This document shows positions 44,310 to 52,344 of a DNA stretch of 64,000 bases, in pieces. The DNA comes from Methylovirgula sp. HY1 (GTDB taxonomy: Bacteria > Pseudomonadota > Alphaproteobacteria > Rhizobiales > Beijerinckiaceae): contig NZ_CP073764.1 of NCBI RefSeq assembly GCF_019343105.1, positions 3,212,001 to 3,276,000 of the forward strand, given 5' to 3'. The notes below the pieces were generated by a model that was given only the letters and a program-made list of their open reading frames with translations, was not told the origin of the DNA and did no database searches. The translations under genes were made by a program, and so were the position numbers. Numbering within the stretch: the stretch's first letter is position 1; each line of letters starts with the position of its first letter.

Positions 44310-44888
44310 ATGTCGGCAGCGCAAGAAACCATCGTTCTCACCGGATGTCTGACCCCTGATACCGAAACTGCCAGCGGCGGTCTGGCGCCCATTGACAAGC
44401 AGGGACTGGAAGCCCTGATCGCTTCGGGCAAGGCCAATCCCGCCGCGATAAAAACACTGAAGTGCAAGACGGTTGCCGAAGGCAAATTCCGGCACGCCAA
44501 TTATATCCGCAACCTGCCGGCCTATATCGTCGATGAGCCGCCGGGGCTGCTCGGCGACGACACTGCGCCGAACCCTTCCGAGGCGTCGCTCGCAGCGCTC
44601 GGCTCCTGTATCGCCGTCGGCCTGCATGCCAATGCGGTCCATCGTGGATGGACGATCTCCAAACTCGAACTCAATCTCGAGGGTGATCTCAACATCACAG
44701 CCGTATGGGGCACTGGCGATGTGAGCGAGAAGCCGGTCGGGTTCACCGATGTCCGCATCGGCGTCGATATGGAATGTCCCGGTGTCGCGAAAGAAGAGAT
44801 CGCGAAGCTCGTCGCGCATGTGACCAAATGGTCGCCGGTAGCCAACACCTTTTCGCGCCCCGTCAATCTCGCCGTCACTGCCAACTGA
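44310..44888 (+). CDS. OsmC family protein
   Basis: A 192-residue protein with the OsmC/Ohr fold. The two conserved Cys are present: one in LGSCIAVGLHANA (about residue 99) and one in DMECPGVAKEEI (about 156). This is a thiol-peroxidase-like active site. It is the first gene after the TetR operator, and the flavoprotein gene lies about 48 nt downstream. The co-located cyanase suggests a role in handling a reactive nitrogen or sulfur compound, but the family is broad and the substrate is unknown. Confidence 0.88.
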   Translation: MSAAQETIVLTGCLTPDTETASGGLAPIDKQGLEALIASGKANPAAIKTLKCKTVAEGKFRHANYIRNLPAYIVDEPPGLLGDDTAPNPSEASLAALGSCIAVGLHANAVHRGWTISKLELNLEGDLNITAVWGTGDVSEKPVGFTDVRIGVDMECPGVAKEEIAKLVAHVTKWSPVANTFSRPVNLAVTAN

Positions 44889-44936
44889 AGAGTGGCCGCT
44901 GCCTCAAAGGGTGGCGCCATGCCGGAGGTCTTGACC

Positions 44937-46046
44937 ATGGACACATTAGCAATGGAAGCGCCGATGTTCTCCGCTGCGCAGGATGCTGTTACCGACCGCA
45001 TACGCGGTGTCGCCGCGGAACTATCGACCATTGTCGAGGCCATCGATAAGGGGCAGATCTATCCCGCTGCCCTCATGCGTCGGCTGGGCGAAGCCGGTGC
45101 CTGGGGATCGCATTTGCCGCGTGACGGCGGAGCAGACCTCGCGGCCGCCATCGAGGGCATGGCCGTGGTCGCCGAGCACTGCGGCGCGACGGCCTTTCTC
45201 GGCTGGTGTCAAAATGCTCTCGTCTGGTATCTCGCCAATTCCGGCAATGAAGACCTGCGCAACGCGCATCTCGAGGCGCTTGCCAGCGGTAAACGTCTCG
45301 GGGGCTCGGGCCTTTCCAATCCGGTGAAGAGCCTTTCAGGCATCGAAGGCATCAAGCTCAAAGGACGCAAAATCGACGGAGGCTACATCGTTCGCGGCAA
45401 TCTGCTTTGGGTCTCTAATCTCGGCGAGGATCATCTCTTCGCCGCGATTTGCGAAGACACGACGGGCGCCCCGGTGATGTTCGTCGCCGATTGCGCGGCG
45501 CCCGATATTCGCTTGACCGATTGCGCCCCCTTCCTTGCGATGGATGGGACCGCCACCTATTCGGTTCAATTCAGAGATGCCTTCATTCCGGATGCGATGG
45601 TGCTTGCGCATTCGGCCGTGCCGTTTGTCGCGAAGATTCGCGCCGGCTTCATCCTGTTGCAGATGGGCATGGCGATCGGTCTGATCCGCGATTGCATTAA
45701 TATAATGCATGAAATGCGTGGCACGCTGGGCCACGTCAATAAATTTCTCGAAGATCAGCCCGAAGATTTCGAGGAGCTGCTTGCCGCCATGGAAAAAGAG
45801 ACGCGGATCCTCGCGGCAACGCCTTACGACACCAGCGAGGCTTATTGGCGTCGCGTGCTCGCCTTGCGTCTGCGGGGCGGCGAAGCGAGCATCGCGGCGG
45901 CACATGCGGCGATGCTCCATTGTGGTGCGCGCGGCTATGTGATGGCGCATCGCGCGCAGCGGCGGCTCCGCGAGGCTTATTTCGTTGCGATCGTCACCCC
46001 GGCGACGAAGCAGTTGCGTAAGATGCTCGCCGAACTGCCGAATTGA
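44937..46046 (+). CDS. Acyl-CoA dehydrogenase-like flavoprotein
   Basis: A 369-residue protein with the acyl-CoA dehydrogenase fold: helical N-terminal domain with EHCGATAFLGWCQN, central beta domain (GSGLSNPVKSLSGIEGIKLKG ... GGYIVRGNLLWVSN), and helical C-terminus. It resembles the ACAD-fold flavin monooxygenase/SfnB-like branch rather than a fatty-acid enzyme; no adjacent thiolase, hydratase or ETF genes are present. Start ATG 44937 has GGAGG upstream; ATG 44919 and GTG 44892 are in frame. Its reaction in the cyanate cluster is unknown. Confidence 0.8.
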   Translation: MDTLAMEAPMFSAAQDAVTDRIRGVAAELSTIVEAIDKGQIYPAALMRRLGEAGAWGSHLPRDGGADLAAAIEGMAVVAEHCGATAFLGWCQNALVWYLANSGNEDLRNAHLEALASGKRLGGSGLSNPVKSLSGIEGIKLKGRKIDGGYIVRGNLLWVSNLGEDHLFAAICEDTTGAPVMFVADCAAPDIRLTDCAPFLAMDGTATYSVQFRDAFIPDAMVLAHSAVPFVAKIRAGFILLQMGMAIGLIRDCINIMHEMRGTLGHVNKFLEDQPEDFEELLAAMEKETRILAATPYDTSEAYWRRVLALRLRGGEASIAAAHAAMLHCGARGYVMAHRAQRRLREAYFVAIVTPATKQLRKMLAELPN

Positions 46047-46102
46047 ACGATCCATTTCATCCGCTCACCCATTTGCGTGTCCCGATCGAGGAGACCTTTT
46101 AA

Positions 46103-47485
46103 ATGTCGATTTTCTCCGATCCTTTCGAAGCGCGCCAGCGTCTCCGCAAGAGATGCTCTTGCGGTAAACACGCGAATGAGGCCGAGCATGCACAGGCTTT
46201 CGAGGCCGAGGCCGTTGGCATAGCGGAAGGCGGCTCGGAAGGAAGACTGCGGCGTGTCGTCGAAGCGGCGATCATGCGGGCGATGTTTCCCGAGGATGGG
46301 ATGCGTCGCGCTTTCTTGCGTGCCATTGGCGGCGCCACGGCTTCTGCGGCGCTGGCGAGCCTGTTTCCGATCGCCGCGGCGACCGAAGTTTTTGCGGGAA
46401 CCGGCCCTCTGGAAAAGAAATCGCTCAAGGTTGGCTTTCTGCCGATTACCTGTGCGACGCCGATCATCATGGGCGAGCCGATGGGCTTTTATGCCAAGCA
46501 AGGGCTCGATGTCCATTTGATCAAGACGGCCGGATGGGCCGTGGTCCGCGACAAGACGCTCGACAAGGAATATGATGCCGCCCATATGCTCGCGCCGATG
46601 CCGCTGGCCATTTCGCTCGGCCTCGGCTCGACCGCCAGTCCCTTCGTCGTCCCCGCGATCGAAAATCTCAATGGACAGGCGATTTGCCTCGCCATGAAGC
46701 ATAAAAATCGGCGCAATCCGAAGGATTGGAAGGGATTCAAATTTGCGATCCCGTTCGATTATTCGAACCACAATTATCTGCTGCGCTACTATCTCGCCGA
46801 GCATGGGATCGATCCGGATACGGATGTGCAATTGCGCGTGCTGCCGCCGCCCGACATGGTGGCCAATCTGCGGGCCAATAATATCGACGGCTTTCTCGCC
46901 CCCGATAATCTGGTGCAGCGCGCCGTCTATGACGGGATCGGCTTCATCCATATTCTTTCGAAGGAGATCTGGGACGGCCACCCGTGTTGCGCCTTTGCGG
47001 TCAGTCGCGCCTTCATGACGGAGATGCCGAACACTTATGCGGCGCTCTTGCGCGCCATTGTCGATGCCTCCGCCTATGCGTCGAAGCCGGAGAAACGCAA
47101 GGAGATCGCCGCCGCCATTGCACCCGCCAATTACATCAATATGCCGGTGACGGTGATCGAGCAGTGTTTGACCGGAACTTATGCGGATGGTCTCGGTGGC
47201 GTGAAACACGATCCCAATCGTGTCACCTTCGATCCGTTTCCCTGGCAGAGCTTCGCCGTTTGGATTCTCACTCAGATGAAGCGCTGGGGACAGATCAAGG
47301 GCGACGTCGATTATCATGGGATCGCCCGCGAAGTCTTTCTCACGACGGATGCTGCGAAGGCGATGCGCGACGAGGGGCTCACGCCGCCATCGGCGACGAC
47401 CAAGAGCTTTTCGATCATGGGCAAGGTCTTCGATCCGGCAAAGCCCGAGGACTATGTGGCGAGTTTCGCGATCAAACGGAGCTGA
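46103..47485 (+). CDS. ABC transporter substrate-binding protein, CmpA/NrtA family, with N-terminal CxCGxH extension
   Basis: A 460-residue solute-binding protein for a small anion, probably cyanate given the linked cyanase. A twin-arginine-like/hydrophobic signal (MRRAFLRAIGGATASAALAS) begins only near residue 67. Before it is a cytoplasmic extension with CSCGKHANEAEH (Cys18, Cys20, His23) that could bind metal. The mature domain shows KVGFLPITCATPIIMGEPMGFYAKQGLDV, the NrtA/CynA pattern. The long pre-signal extension is unusual for a binding protein. The permease starts 2 nt after the stop. Confidence 0.87.
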   Translation: MSIFSDPFEARQRLRKRCSCGKHANEAEHAQAFEAEAVGIAEGGSEGRLRRVVEAAIMRAMFPEDGMRRAFLRAIGGATASAALASLFPIAAATEVFAGTGPLEKKSLKVGFLPITCATPIIMGEPMGFYAKQGLDVHLIKTAGWAVVRDKTLDKEYDAAHMLAPMPLAISLGLGSTASPFVVPAIENLNGQAICLAMKHKNRRNPKDWKGFKFAIPFDYSNHNYLLRYYLAEHGIDPDTDVQLRVLPPPDMVANLRANNIDGFLAPDNLVQRAVYDGIGFIHILSKEIWDGHPCCAFAVSRAFMTEMPNTYAALLRAIVDASAYASKPEKRKEIAAAIAPANYINMPVTVIEQCLTGTYADGLGGVKHDPNRVTFDPFPWQSFAVWILTQMKRWGQIKGDVDYHGIAREVFLTTDAAKAMRDEGLTPPSATTKSFSIMGKVFDPAKPEDYVASFAIKRS

Positions 47486-47487
47486 CG

Positions 47488-48327
47488 ATGCGTCTTTCGC
47501 TTAAGTTCAGAGCGGCTGTGCTTTCTTTCATGCTTCTTGTCGGGCTGCTTCTCGTCTGGCAGCTTGCGACGTCGGCGAGCGCGCCCAAGCAGAAGCTCGA
47601 TCCCGAATATGCGAAGTTGATGGGGCTCTCCGCGACACAAGGCAAATCGGCGATCCCGAGCCCGCTCGATGTCGGCGCCTCGCTCGTCGCAGAATTGCGC
47701 AATCCCTTCTATGACAACGGCCCCAATGACAAAGGCCTCGGCATCCAGATCGGTTATTCGATTTGGCGGGTGGCTCTCGGTTATCTGGCGGCCGTGGCGG
47801 TCGCGATCCCGATTGGCTTCCTCATCGGAATGTCGCCGCTCGCCAGTCGGACCTTGCAGCCCTTCATTCAAATTTTGAAGCCGATCTCGCCGCTCGCCTG
47901 GATGCCGCTCGCGCTCTATACGATCAAGGATTCCGGTGCTTCGGCCATTTTCGTCATCTTCATCTGTTCGATCTGGCCGATGTTGATCAACACAGCTTTT
48001 GGCGTCGCCAATGTGCGCCAGGAATGGCTCAATGTGGCGCGCACGCTCGAAGTCGGTCCGATCCGGCGCGCTTTCACCATCATCCTGCCCGCGGCGGCGC
48101 CAACGATCGTGACGGGTATGCGCATCTCCGTCGGCATCGCCTGGCTCGTGATCGTCGCCGCCGAAATGCTCGTCGGCGGCACGGGCATCGGTTACTTCGT
48201 CTGGAACGAATGGAACAACCTGTCGATCACTCACGTCATCGATGCAATCCTCTTGATTGGAACCGTCGGCATGCTGCTCGATCTTCTGCTCGCGCAGGCC
48301 GCCCGTGCCGTCAGCTATCCGGAGTGA
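47488..48327 (+). CDS. ABC transporter permease (NrtB/CynB type)
   Basis: A 279-residue inner-membrane permease. TM1 is at about residues 10-30, then five more helices. The BPD_transp_1 EAA-like loop is [24 protein letters not shown], where it contacts the ATPase. The start at 47488 follows the binding-protein stop by 2 nt; the open frame from 46984 runs through that gene in another frame. It works with the flanking SBP and ATPase as an anion importer. Confidence 0.9.
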   Translation: MRLSLKFRAAVLSFMLLVGLLLVWQLATSASAPKQKLDPEYAKLMGLSATQGKSAIPSPLDVGASLVAELRNPFYDNGPNDKGLGIQIGYSIWRVALGYLAAVAVAIPIGFLIGMSPLASRTLQPFIQILKPISPLAWMPLALYTIKDSGASAIFVIFICSIWPMLINTAFGVANVRQEWLNVARTLEVGPIRRAFTIILPAAAPTIVTGMRISVGIAWLVIVAAEMLVGGTGIGYFVWNEWNNLSITHVIDAILLIGTVGMLLDLLLAQAARAVSYPE

Positions 48328-48331
48328 GCTC

Positions 48332-49219
48332 GTGAAGGACAAATTCATCTCCTTCGAATCCGTCGGTCGGCGCTTTGCGAGTGCGGACGGTTCGACGACG
48401 ACGGTCTTCGACGATCTGTGGTTTTCGATGGGGCGCGGCGAGTTCACTTGCGTGATCGGCCATTCCGGCTGCGGCAAGACGAGCCTCTTGAATATTCTCG
48501 CCGGCGTCGATCGGCCCGATGATGGCGTCGTGATCGTCGATGGTGGGGCGATCGATGGTCCGTCGCTGGATCGCGCGGTGATTTTTCAGAGTCATGCGCT
48601 GCTGCCTTGGCGCACCGTGCTCGGCAATGTCGCTTATGCCGTCGCCTCGCGCTGGCCGAATTGGTCGCGGACGAAAATTCGCACTCATGCGGAAGAATTC
48701 ATAGCTTTGGTTGGTCTCGCCGGCAGCGGCGGCAAGCGGCCGGCCGAACTTTCCGGTGGCATGAAGCAGAGAGTCGGCATTGCCCGGGCGCTGTCGATCG
48801 AGCCGAAGATCCTTCTCATGGATGAGCCTTTTTCGGCGCTTGATGCGCTCACCCGCGGAACGCTGCAGGACGAAGTCCGCCGGATTTGTCTGGAAACCGG
48901 CCAGACGGTCTTCATGATCACCCATGATGTCGATGAAGCGATTTTTCTTGCCGACAAGATCGTGCTGATGACGAATGGACCGAATGCGATGATCGCGGAG
49001 GTGGTGCAAAACAGCCTGCCGCGCGACCGCAGCCGGCTCGATATTCATAAGCAGCCGGAATTCTATGCTCTGCGCAATCATTTGATCGACTTTCTTGTCG
49101 ATCGCTCGCGCAGTTTCGAAAAGGCTTTACCGCAGGATTATAATCGCCGGCAGCCGCCAATCGTCAATCCTGCCGGGCCACCGCGGCCCGACCATGACGG
49201 GCCGCGCCGCGCTGCCTGA
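48332..49219 (+). CDS. ABC transporter ATP-binding protein (NrtD/CynD type)
   Basis: A 295-residue ATPase. Walker [14 protein letters not shown]-loop (FQSHALLPW), ABC signature [15 protein letters not shown], Walker [13 protein letters not shown] and H-switch [10 protein letters not shown] are all intact. Start GTG 48332 has GGAG upstream; the frame is open from 48257. It ends 48 nt before cynS. The C-terminal tail is basic and Pro-rich. Confidence 0.92.
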   Translation: MKDKFISFESVGRRFASADGSTTTVFDDLWFSMGRGEFTCVIGHSGCGKTSLLNILAGVDRPDDGVVIVDGGAIDGPSLDRAVIFQSHALLPWRTVLGNVAYAVASRWPNWSRTKIRTHAEEFIALVGLAGSGGKRPAELSGGMKQRVGIARALSIEPKILLMDEPFSALDALTRGTLQDEVRRICLETGQTVFMITHDVDEAIFLADKIVLMTNGPNAMIAEVVQNSLPRDRSRLDIHKQPEFYALRNHLIDFLVDRSRSFEKALPQDYNRRQPPIVNPAGPPRPDHDGPRRAA

Positions 49220-49267
49220 GCGCCAAATTCGATCGATCCGCAACCGCAAAAACTGGTGGAGATGAAG

Positions 49268-49750
49268 ATGATCCGCGAAGAGCTCACTGAAAAGATTCTC
49301 GACATCAAGCGCGAGAAGGGATGGACCTGGAAACATATCACCACTGAGATCGGCGGCATGTCGGAAGTGCTTGTCGTAGGTGCCTTGCTCGGCCAGATGA
49401 AACTGGTCAAGCCCTTGGCGGCGAAGGCGGCGGAGCTCTTCGGCCTTTCCGAAGTGGAAGCGCGGATGCTGAACGAGGTGCCCTATCGCGGCATGCCGAT
49501 GCCGCCGACCGATCCATTGCTCTATCGCTTCTATGAGCTGGTGATGGTCAATGGGCCGGCCTGGAAGGCTTTGATCGAGGAGGAGTTCGGCGACGGCATC
49601 ATGTCGGCGATCGATTTCGACATGCAAATGGAGCGTCTGCCCAACGTCAAGGGCGATCGTGTGAAGCTCACGATGAGCGGAAAATTCCTCCCCTACAAAT
49701 ATTATGGGAACGAGCAGGGGATTCCCGAGGTTGGCTTCAAGGAAGATTGA
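49268..49750 (+). CDS. cynS: Cyanate hydratase (cyanase)
   Basis: A 160-residue enzyme that converts cyanate plus bicarbonate to ammonia and two CO2 (via carbamate). The helical N-terminal domain (REELTEKILDIKREKGWTW) is followed by the catalytic C-terminus: LLYRFYEL supplies the Arg and Glu (about residues 87 and 90) and DGIMSAIDF the Ser (about 113), matching the known catalytic triad of E. coli CynS. ATG 49268 is preferred because GGAG lies 6 nt upstream; ATG 49262 and GTG 49256 are in frame. Last gene of the TetR-controlled cluster. Confidence 0.95.
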   Translation: MIREELTEKILDIKREKGWTWKHITTEIGGMSEVLVVGALLGQMKLVKPLAAKAAELFGLSEVEARMLNEVPYRGMPMPPTDPLLYRFYELVMVNGPAWKALIEEEFGDGIMSAIDFDMQMERLPNVKGDRVKLTMSGKFLPYKYYGNEQGIPEVGFKED

Positions 49751-50117
49751 GCTTGGGTCGCCCTCCCTGCGGACCTTATGACGTGGCAAGCCGTGTCGAG
49801 CGCTCCGGCGCTCCACGCGGCCGTGAGCGCGGGTCGAAATTCAGCATGCGCATAGGTTAACCAGCGATTCATCTGGATTAGTCATGCTGCGCGCATAATG
49901 CTTGACAAATCGCCAGCGGGGATACACATCCAACTTGTCGGCGCAGGCTTCGCCTCGTCGGCGATTCACAACCCTCGAAAGATCCATGGGCAGTAGCAGC
50001 TTTGGTGTTTCGACCGTGGCGTCGGCCGCGCAAGAAATACCTCTCGACATTGAAACCATCCGCGGTCGCAAGGATCGTGTGAGAGGCGTCGCGCGAGCCT
50101 GAAGCTCCTGCCTACCC
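49751..50117. other. Intergenic region after cynS
   Basis: A 367-bp stretch without a supported gene. A short ORF at 49902-50102 (plus) has no good start or family features. No canonical terminator hairpin with T-tract follows cynS. The promoter of the Nramp leader transcript probably lies here. Confidence 0.35.
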
Positions 50118-50161
50118 CTCACCTTCCGGCCGCGACTCAGTGGCAAAAAAGGAGGTGAGCG

Positions 50162-50425
50162 ATGAAAATGCTCACGAATATTCATGCGGCCTTTGCGCCG
50201 CCGCGCGGCAGCCGGATGTTGGCGGCTGCCCCCTGTCATGCGACCTCTGCGCGCAGCGTGCCTGTCAAGGCTTCGGTGTCTCGCCCCAGGCTCCAGCGCC
50301 GCTGGGCAAGCGATGCCGCAGGGCATCTCGTGTGTGCCTGGTCCGAAGCTTCGCCGCCTCAGGATCAAAGTACTATCCGGCGCGGCAGAAGCCGCGCCGG
50401 CGCAGCCATTTTCATGGCTGCTTGA
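50162..50425 (+). CDS. Putative small ORF in the Nramp leader
   Basis: An 87-codon ORF starting MKMLTNIHAAFAPPRGSRML, with a perfect GGAGGTGAGC Shine-Dalgarno. The sequence contains two Pro-Pro pairs (APPRG, SPPQD) and RRWASDAAGHLVCAWSEA. There is no signal peptide or membrane helix. Its stop is at the base of the 50402-50421 hairpin, 177 nt before the transporter start. It could be a regulatory leader peptide, a real small protein, or chance; the strong initiation site favours translation. Confidence 0.4.
   Translation: MKMLTNIHAAFAPPRGSRMLAAAPCHATSARSVPVKASVSRPRLQRRWASDAAGHLVCAWSEASPPQDQSTIRRGRSRAGAAIFMAA
50377..50421 (+). promoter_or_regulatory. Tandem GC-rich hairpins in the Nramp leader
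   Basis: Arms CCGGCGCGGC and GCCGCGCCGG (50377-50400, loop AGAA) are followed after one base by GCAGCCAT and ATGGCTGC (50402-50421, loop TTTC). Both are perfect. No T-tract follows, so they are not a standard terminator. They lie in the last codons of the small ORF. Confidence 0.6.
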
Positions 50426-50571
50426 CGGAGTTCATCCATGCAAGACGGCCCGAGTAGGCCTGTCGGCGCCTTTGGGGGGCCGCCGATAGGCCGAATTCGA
50501 AACCTGTTTCCGAGATCATTAAGAAACCAGGCCATGCAGGGCCGAGCGGAATAGAGGACCTCCCTCTCATC

Positions 50572-50601
50572 GCTCGCCTCCTTGCGTGGAGGAGGTGAGC
50601 C
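50572..50601 (+). promoter_or_regulatory. Hairpin sequestering the transporter Shine-Dalgarno
   Basis: GCTCGCCTCC pairs with GGAGGTGAGC, which contains the whole Shine-Dalgarno and sits 1 nt before the ATG at 50602. The pairing is 10 bp with one G-U. In the folded state ribosome access would be low, so opening the hairpin would switch translation on. Confidence 0.6.
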
Positions 50602-52257
50602 ATGACCCAACATCTCAACCCGCCCAACGTGGCGCAAAGCGCTGTCCTCGACGATGCGCATGTCGGCCATATCCATGGTGCGTTCGGCACCATTCTTAAG
50701 GGTGACCAAGGACCCCGTACGAGCTGGAAGCACCGAGTCACGACGCTTCTCGCCATCATCGGACCTGGCCTCATCGTGATGGTCGGTGACAACGACGCCG
50801 GTGCTTTCGCGACCTATGGCCAAGCCGGCCAGAACTACGGCACGGCGCTGCTGTGGACGCTGACGCTTCTGATCCCGGTTCTTTACGTCAATCAAGAAAT
50901 GGTGCTGCGCCTGGGTGCCGTGACCGGCGTCGGCCATGCCCGACTGATCTTCGAGCGGTTCGGCAAATTCTGGGGCGCCTTCAGCGTCATCGATCTGTTT
51001 TTGCTGAACGGCTTGACCATTGTGACCGAATTCATCGGCATCGCCCTGGCGCTCGGCTATCTCGGCATCGACAAGACGACGGGCGTCGTCATCTCCGCGG
51101 CGCTCGTCATGATCGCCGTCAGCACCGGCGATTTCCGACGTTTCGAGCGATTCGCAATGGCTCTCGTCTTCGCCAGCTTGCTGCTCGTGCCGCTCTATTT
51201 CATGGTTCATCCGCCGCTCGCTCAGGTCGCGCGCGATTTCGTCGTTCCGCAATTGCCGAAGGGCGGCAAGCTGAGCGACGTGATGCTGCTCATCATCGGC
51301 ATCGTTGGGACGACTGTGGCGCCCTGGCAGCTTTTCTTTCAGCAAAGCTACGTCATCGACAAGCGCATCACGCCGCGTTTCATTCGCTATGAGCGGCTCG
51401 ATTTGTGGATCGGCATAGCCCTGGTCATCATCGGCGGTGGCGCGATCATGGCCTTCACCGCAGCGACTTTCGCAGGTCATCCCGAGTTCGGCAATTTCAC
51501 CGACGCGGGCGGTATTGCCGCAGGCCTCGGCAAATATGTCGGCAGAACCGCAGGCGTGATGTTCGCTATCGCGCTGATCGATGCCGCGCTGATCGGCGCT
51601 TCCGCGGTGTCCCTCTCCACGGCATATGCGATCGGCGACGTATTTTCGGCGCGTCATTCATTGCACCGCAAAATCACCGACGCGAAGGGCTTCTACGCGG
51701 TCTACTTCGGATTGATCGTGATCGCCGCGGTCATCGTCCTGACTCCCGGTTCACCGCTCGGGCTTTTGACCTTGGCCGTGCAGACTTTGGCCGGGGTTCT
51801 GCTGCCGAGCGCGACGGTGTTCCTGTTGCTGCTCTGTAATGACAAGGCAGTTCTGGGGCCGTGGGCGAATACACGTTGGCTCAACTATTTCACCGGCGCC
51901 ACAATCGCCGTGCTGGTGGTCTTGTCGGTCATCCTCACCGCCTCGGTGCTGTTCCCCGATGCCACCAACGGACAGGTCATTCTCGGCATTCTCGTGGGAG
52001 GCGGTGTCGTTTCCCTGATCCTTGCGCTGGTGATCACGGCTTTGAGCCAAAACGGTTCGATCAAACCGCAAGCCGAGTTGGCGGCGGCGCCGCGGATAGC
52101 GCGCGATCTCTGGCGCATGCCGCCGCTGGACCAATTGCCGCCGGCGGACCTGTCGCTCGCCGCCAAGACCTGGATGGGTGTCCTGCGCCTCTATCTCGTC
52201 GTCGCCGGGGGAATGGTTCTGTACCGGATCGTCATGCTGGCGATCAAGCAAGCGTAA
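50602..52257 (+). CDS. Nramp-related divalent cation transporter (probable Mg2+, NRMT-like)
   Basis: A 551-residue transporter with about eleven helices of the SLC11/Nramp fold. The TM1 metal motif DPGN reads D-A-G-A here (GDNDAGAFATYG), and the TM6 motif MPH reads A-P-W (GTTVAPWQLFF). Canonical Mn2+/Fe2+ transporters need the Asn and Met for soft metals. Loss of both is the pattern reported for Nramp-related magnesium transporters (NRMTs). Adjacent mgtC supports a Mg2+ role. A structured leader precedes the gene. Confidence 0.85.
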   Translation: MTQHLNPPNVAQSAVLDDAHVGHIHGAFGTILKGDQGPRTSWKHRVTTLLAIIGPGLIVMVGDNDAGAFATYGQAGQNYGTALLWTLTLLIPVLYVNQEMVLRLGAVTGVGHARLIFERFGKFWGAFSVIDLFLLNGLTIVTEFIGIALALGYLGIDKTTGVVISAALVMIAVSTGDFRRFERFAMALVFASLLLVPLYFMVHPPLAQVARDFVVPQLPKGGKLSDVMLLIIGIVGTTVAPWQLFFQQSYVIDKRITPRFIRYERLDLWIGIALVIIGGGAIMAFTAATFAGHPEFGNFTDAGGIAAGLGKYVGRTAGVMFAIALIDAALIGASAVSLSTAYAIGDVFSARHSLHRKITDAKGFYAVYFGLIVIAAVIVLTPGSPLGLLTLAVQTLAGVLLPSATVFLLLLCNDKAVLGPWANTRWLNYFTGATIAVLVVLSVILTASVLFPDATNGQVILGILVGGGVVSLILALVITALSQNGSIKPQAELAAAPRIARDLWRMPPLDQLPPADLSLAAKTWMGVLRLYLVVAGGMVLYRIVMLAIKQA

Positions 52258-52344
52258 CCTGACATCGTCAGCCTCGGGGCATGCCGTGCGGCTGGGAGTT
52301 TTTATTTCCCGGCCGCCAGCCGGCTCGGATCAGCGGGAAGATCC

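Larger units (their letters stand above)
50118..50601 (+). promoter_or_regulatory. Structured leader of the Nramp-related transporter (small ORF plus two sequestered start sites)
   Basis: Two start sites share an identical block: GGAGGTGAGC-G-ATG (50151-50164) for a small ORF and GGAGGTGAGC-C-ATG (50591-50604) for the transporter. Each block has a complementary upstream strand: CTCACC-T-TCC (50118-50127, 9 pairs with one bulge) and GCTCGCCTCC (50572-50581, 10 pairs with one G-U, 9-nt loop). Two strong hairpins lie between them (50377-50400 and 50402-50421). This pattern fits translational control. It does not match a known M-box or yybP-ykoY motif by eye. Confidence 0.5.

Noticed and set aside
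45977-47317. 446-codon minus-strand ORF across the binding-protein gene
   Set aside because: Antisense to a clear CmpA/NrtA-family gene; composition is Arg/Asp/His-rich.
50118-50601. M-box (ykoK) or yybP-ykoY riboswitch before the transporter
   Set aside because: The conserved cores of these riboswitches as I know them are not present. Only a generic structured leader is supported.
50365-51657. 430-codon minus-strand ORF across the Nramp-related gene
   Set aside because: Antisense of a hydrophobic transporter, giving a charged low-complexity product.
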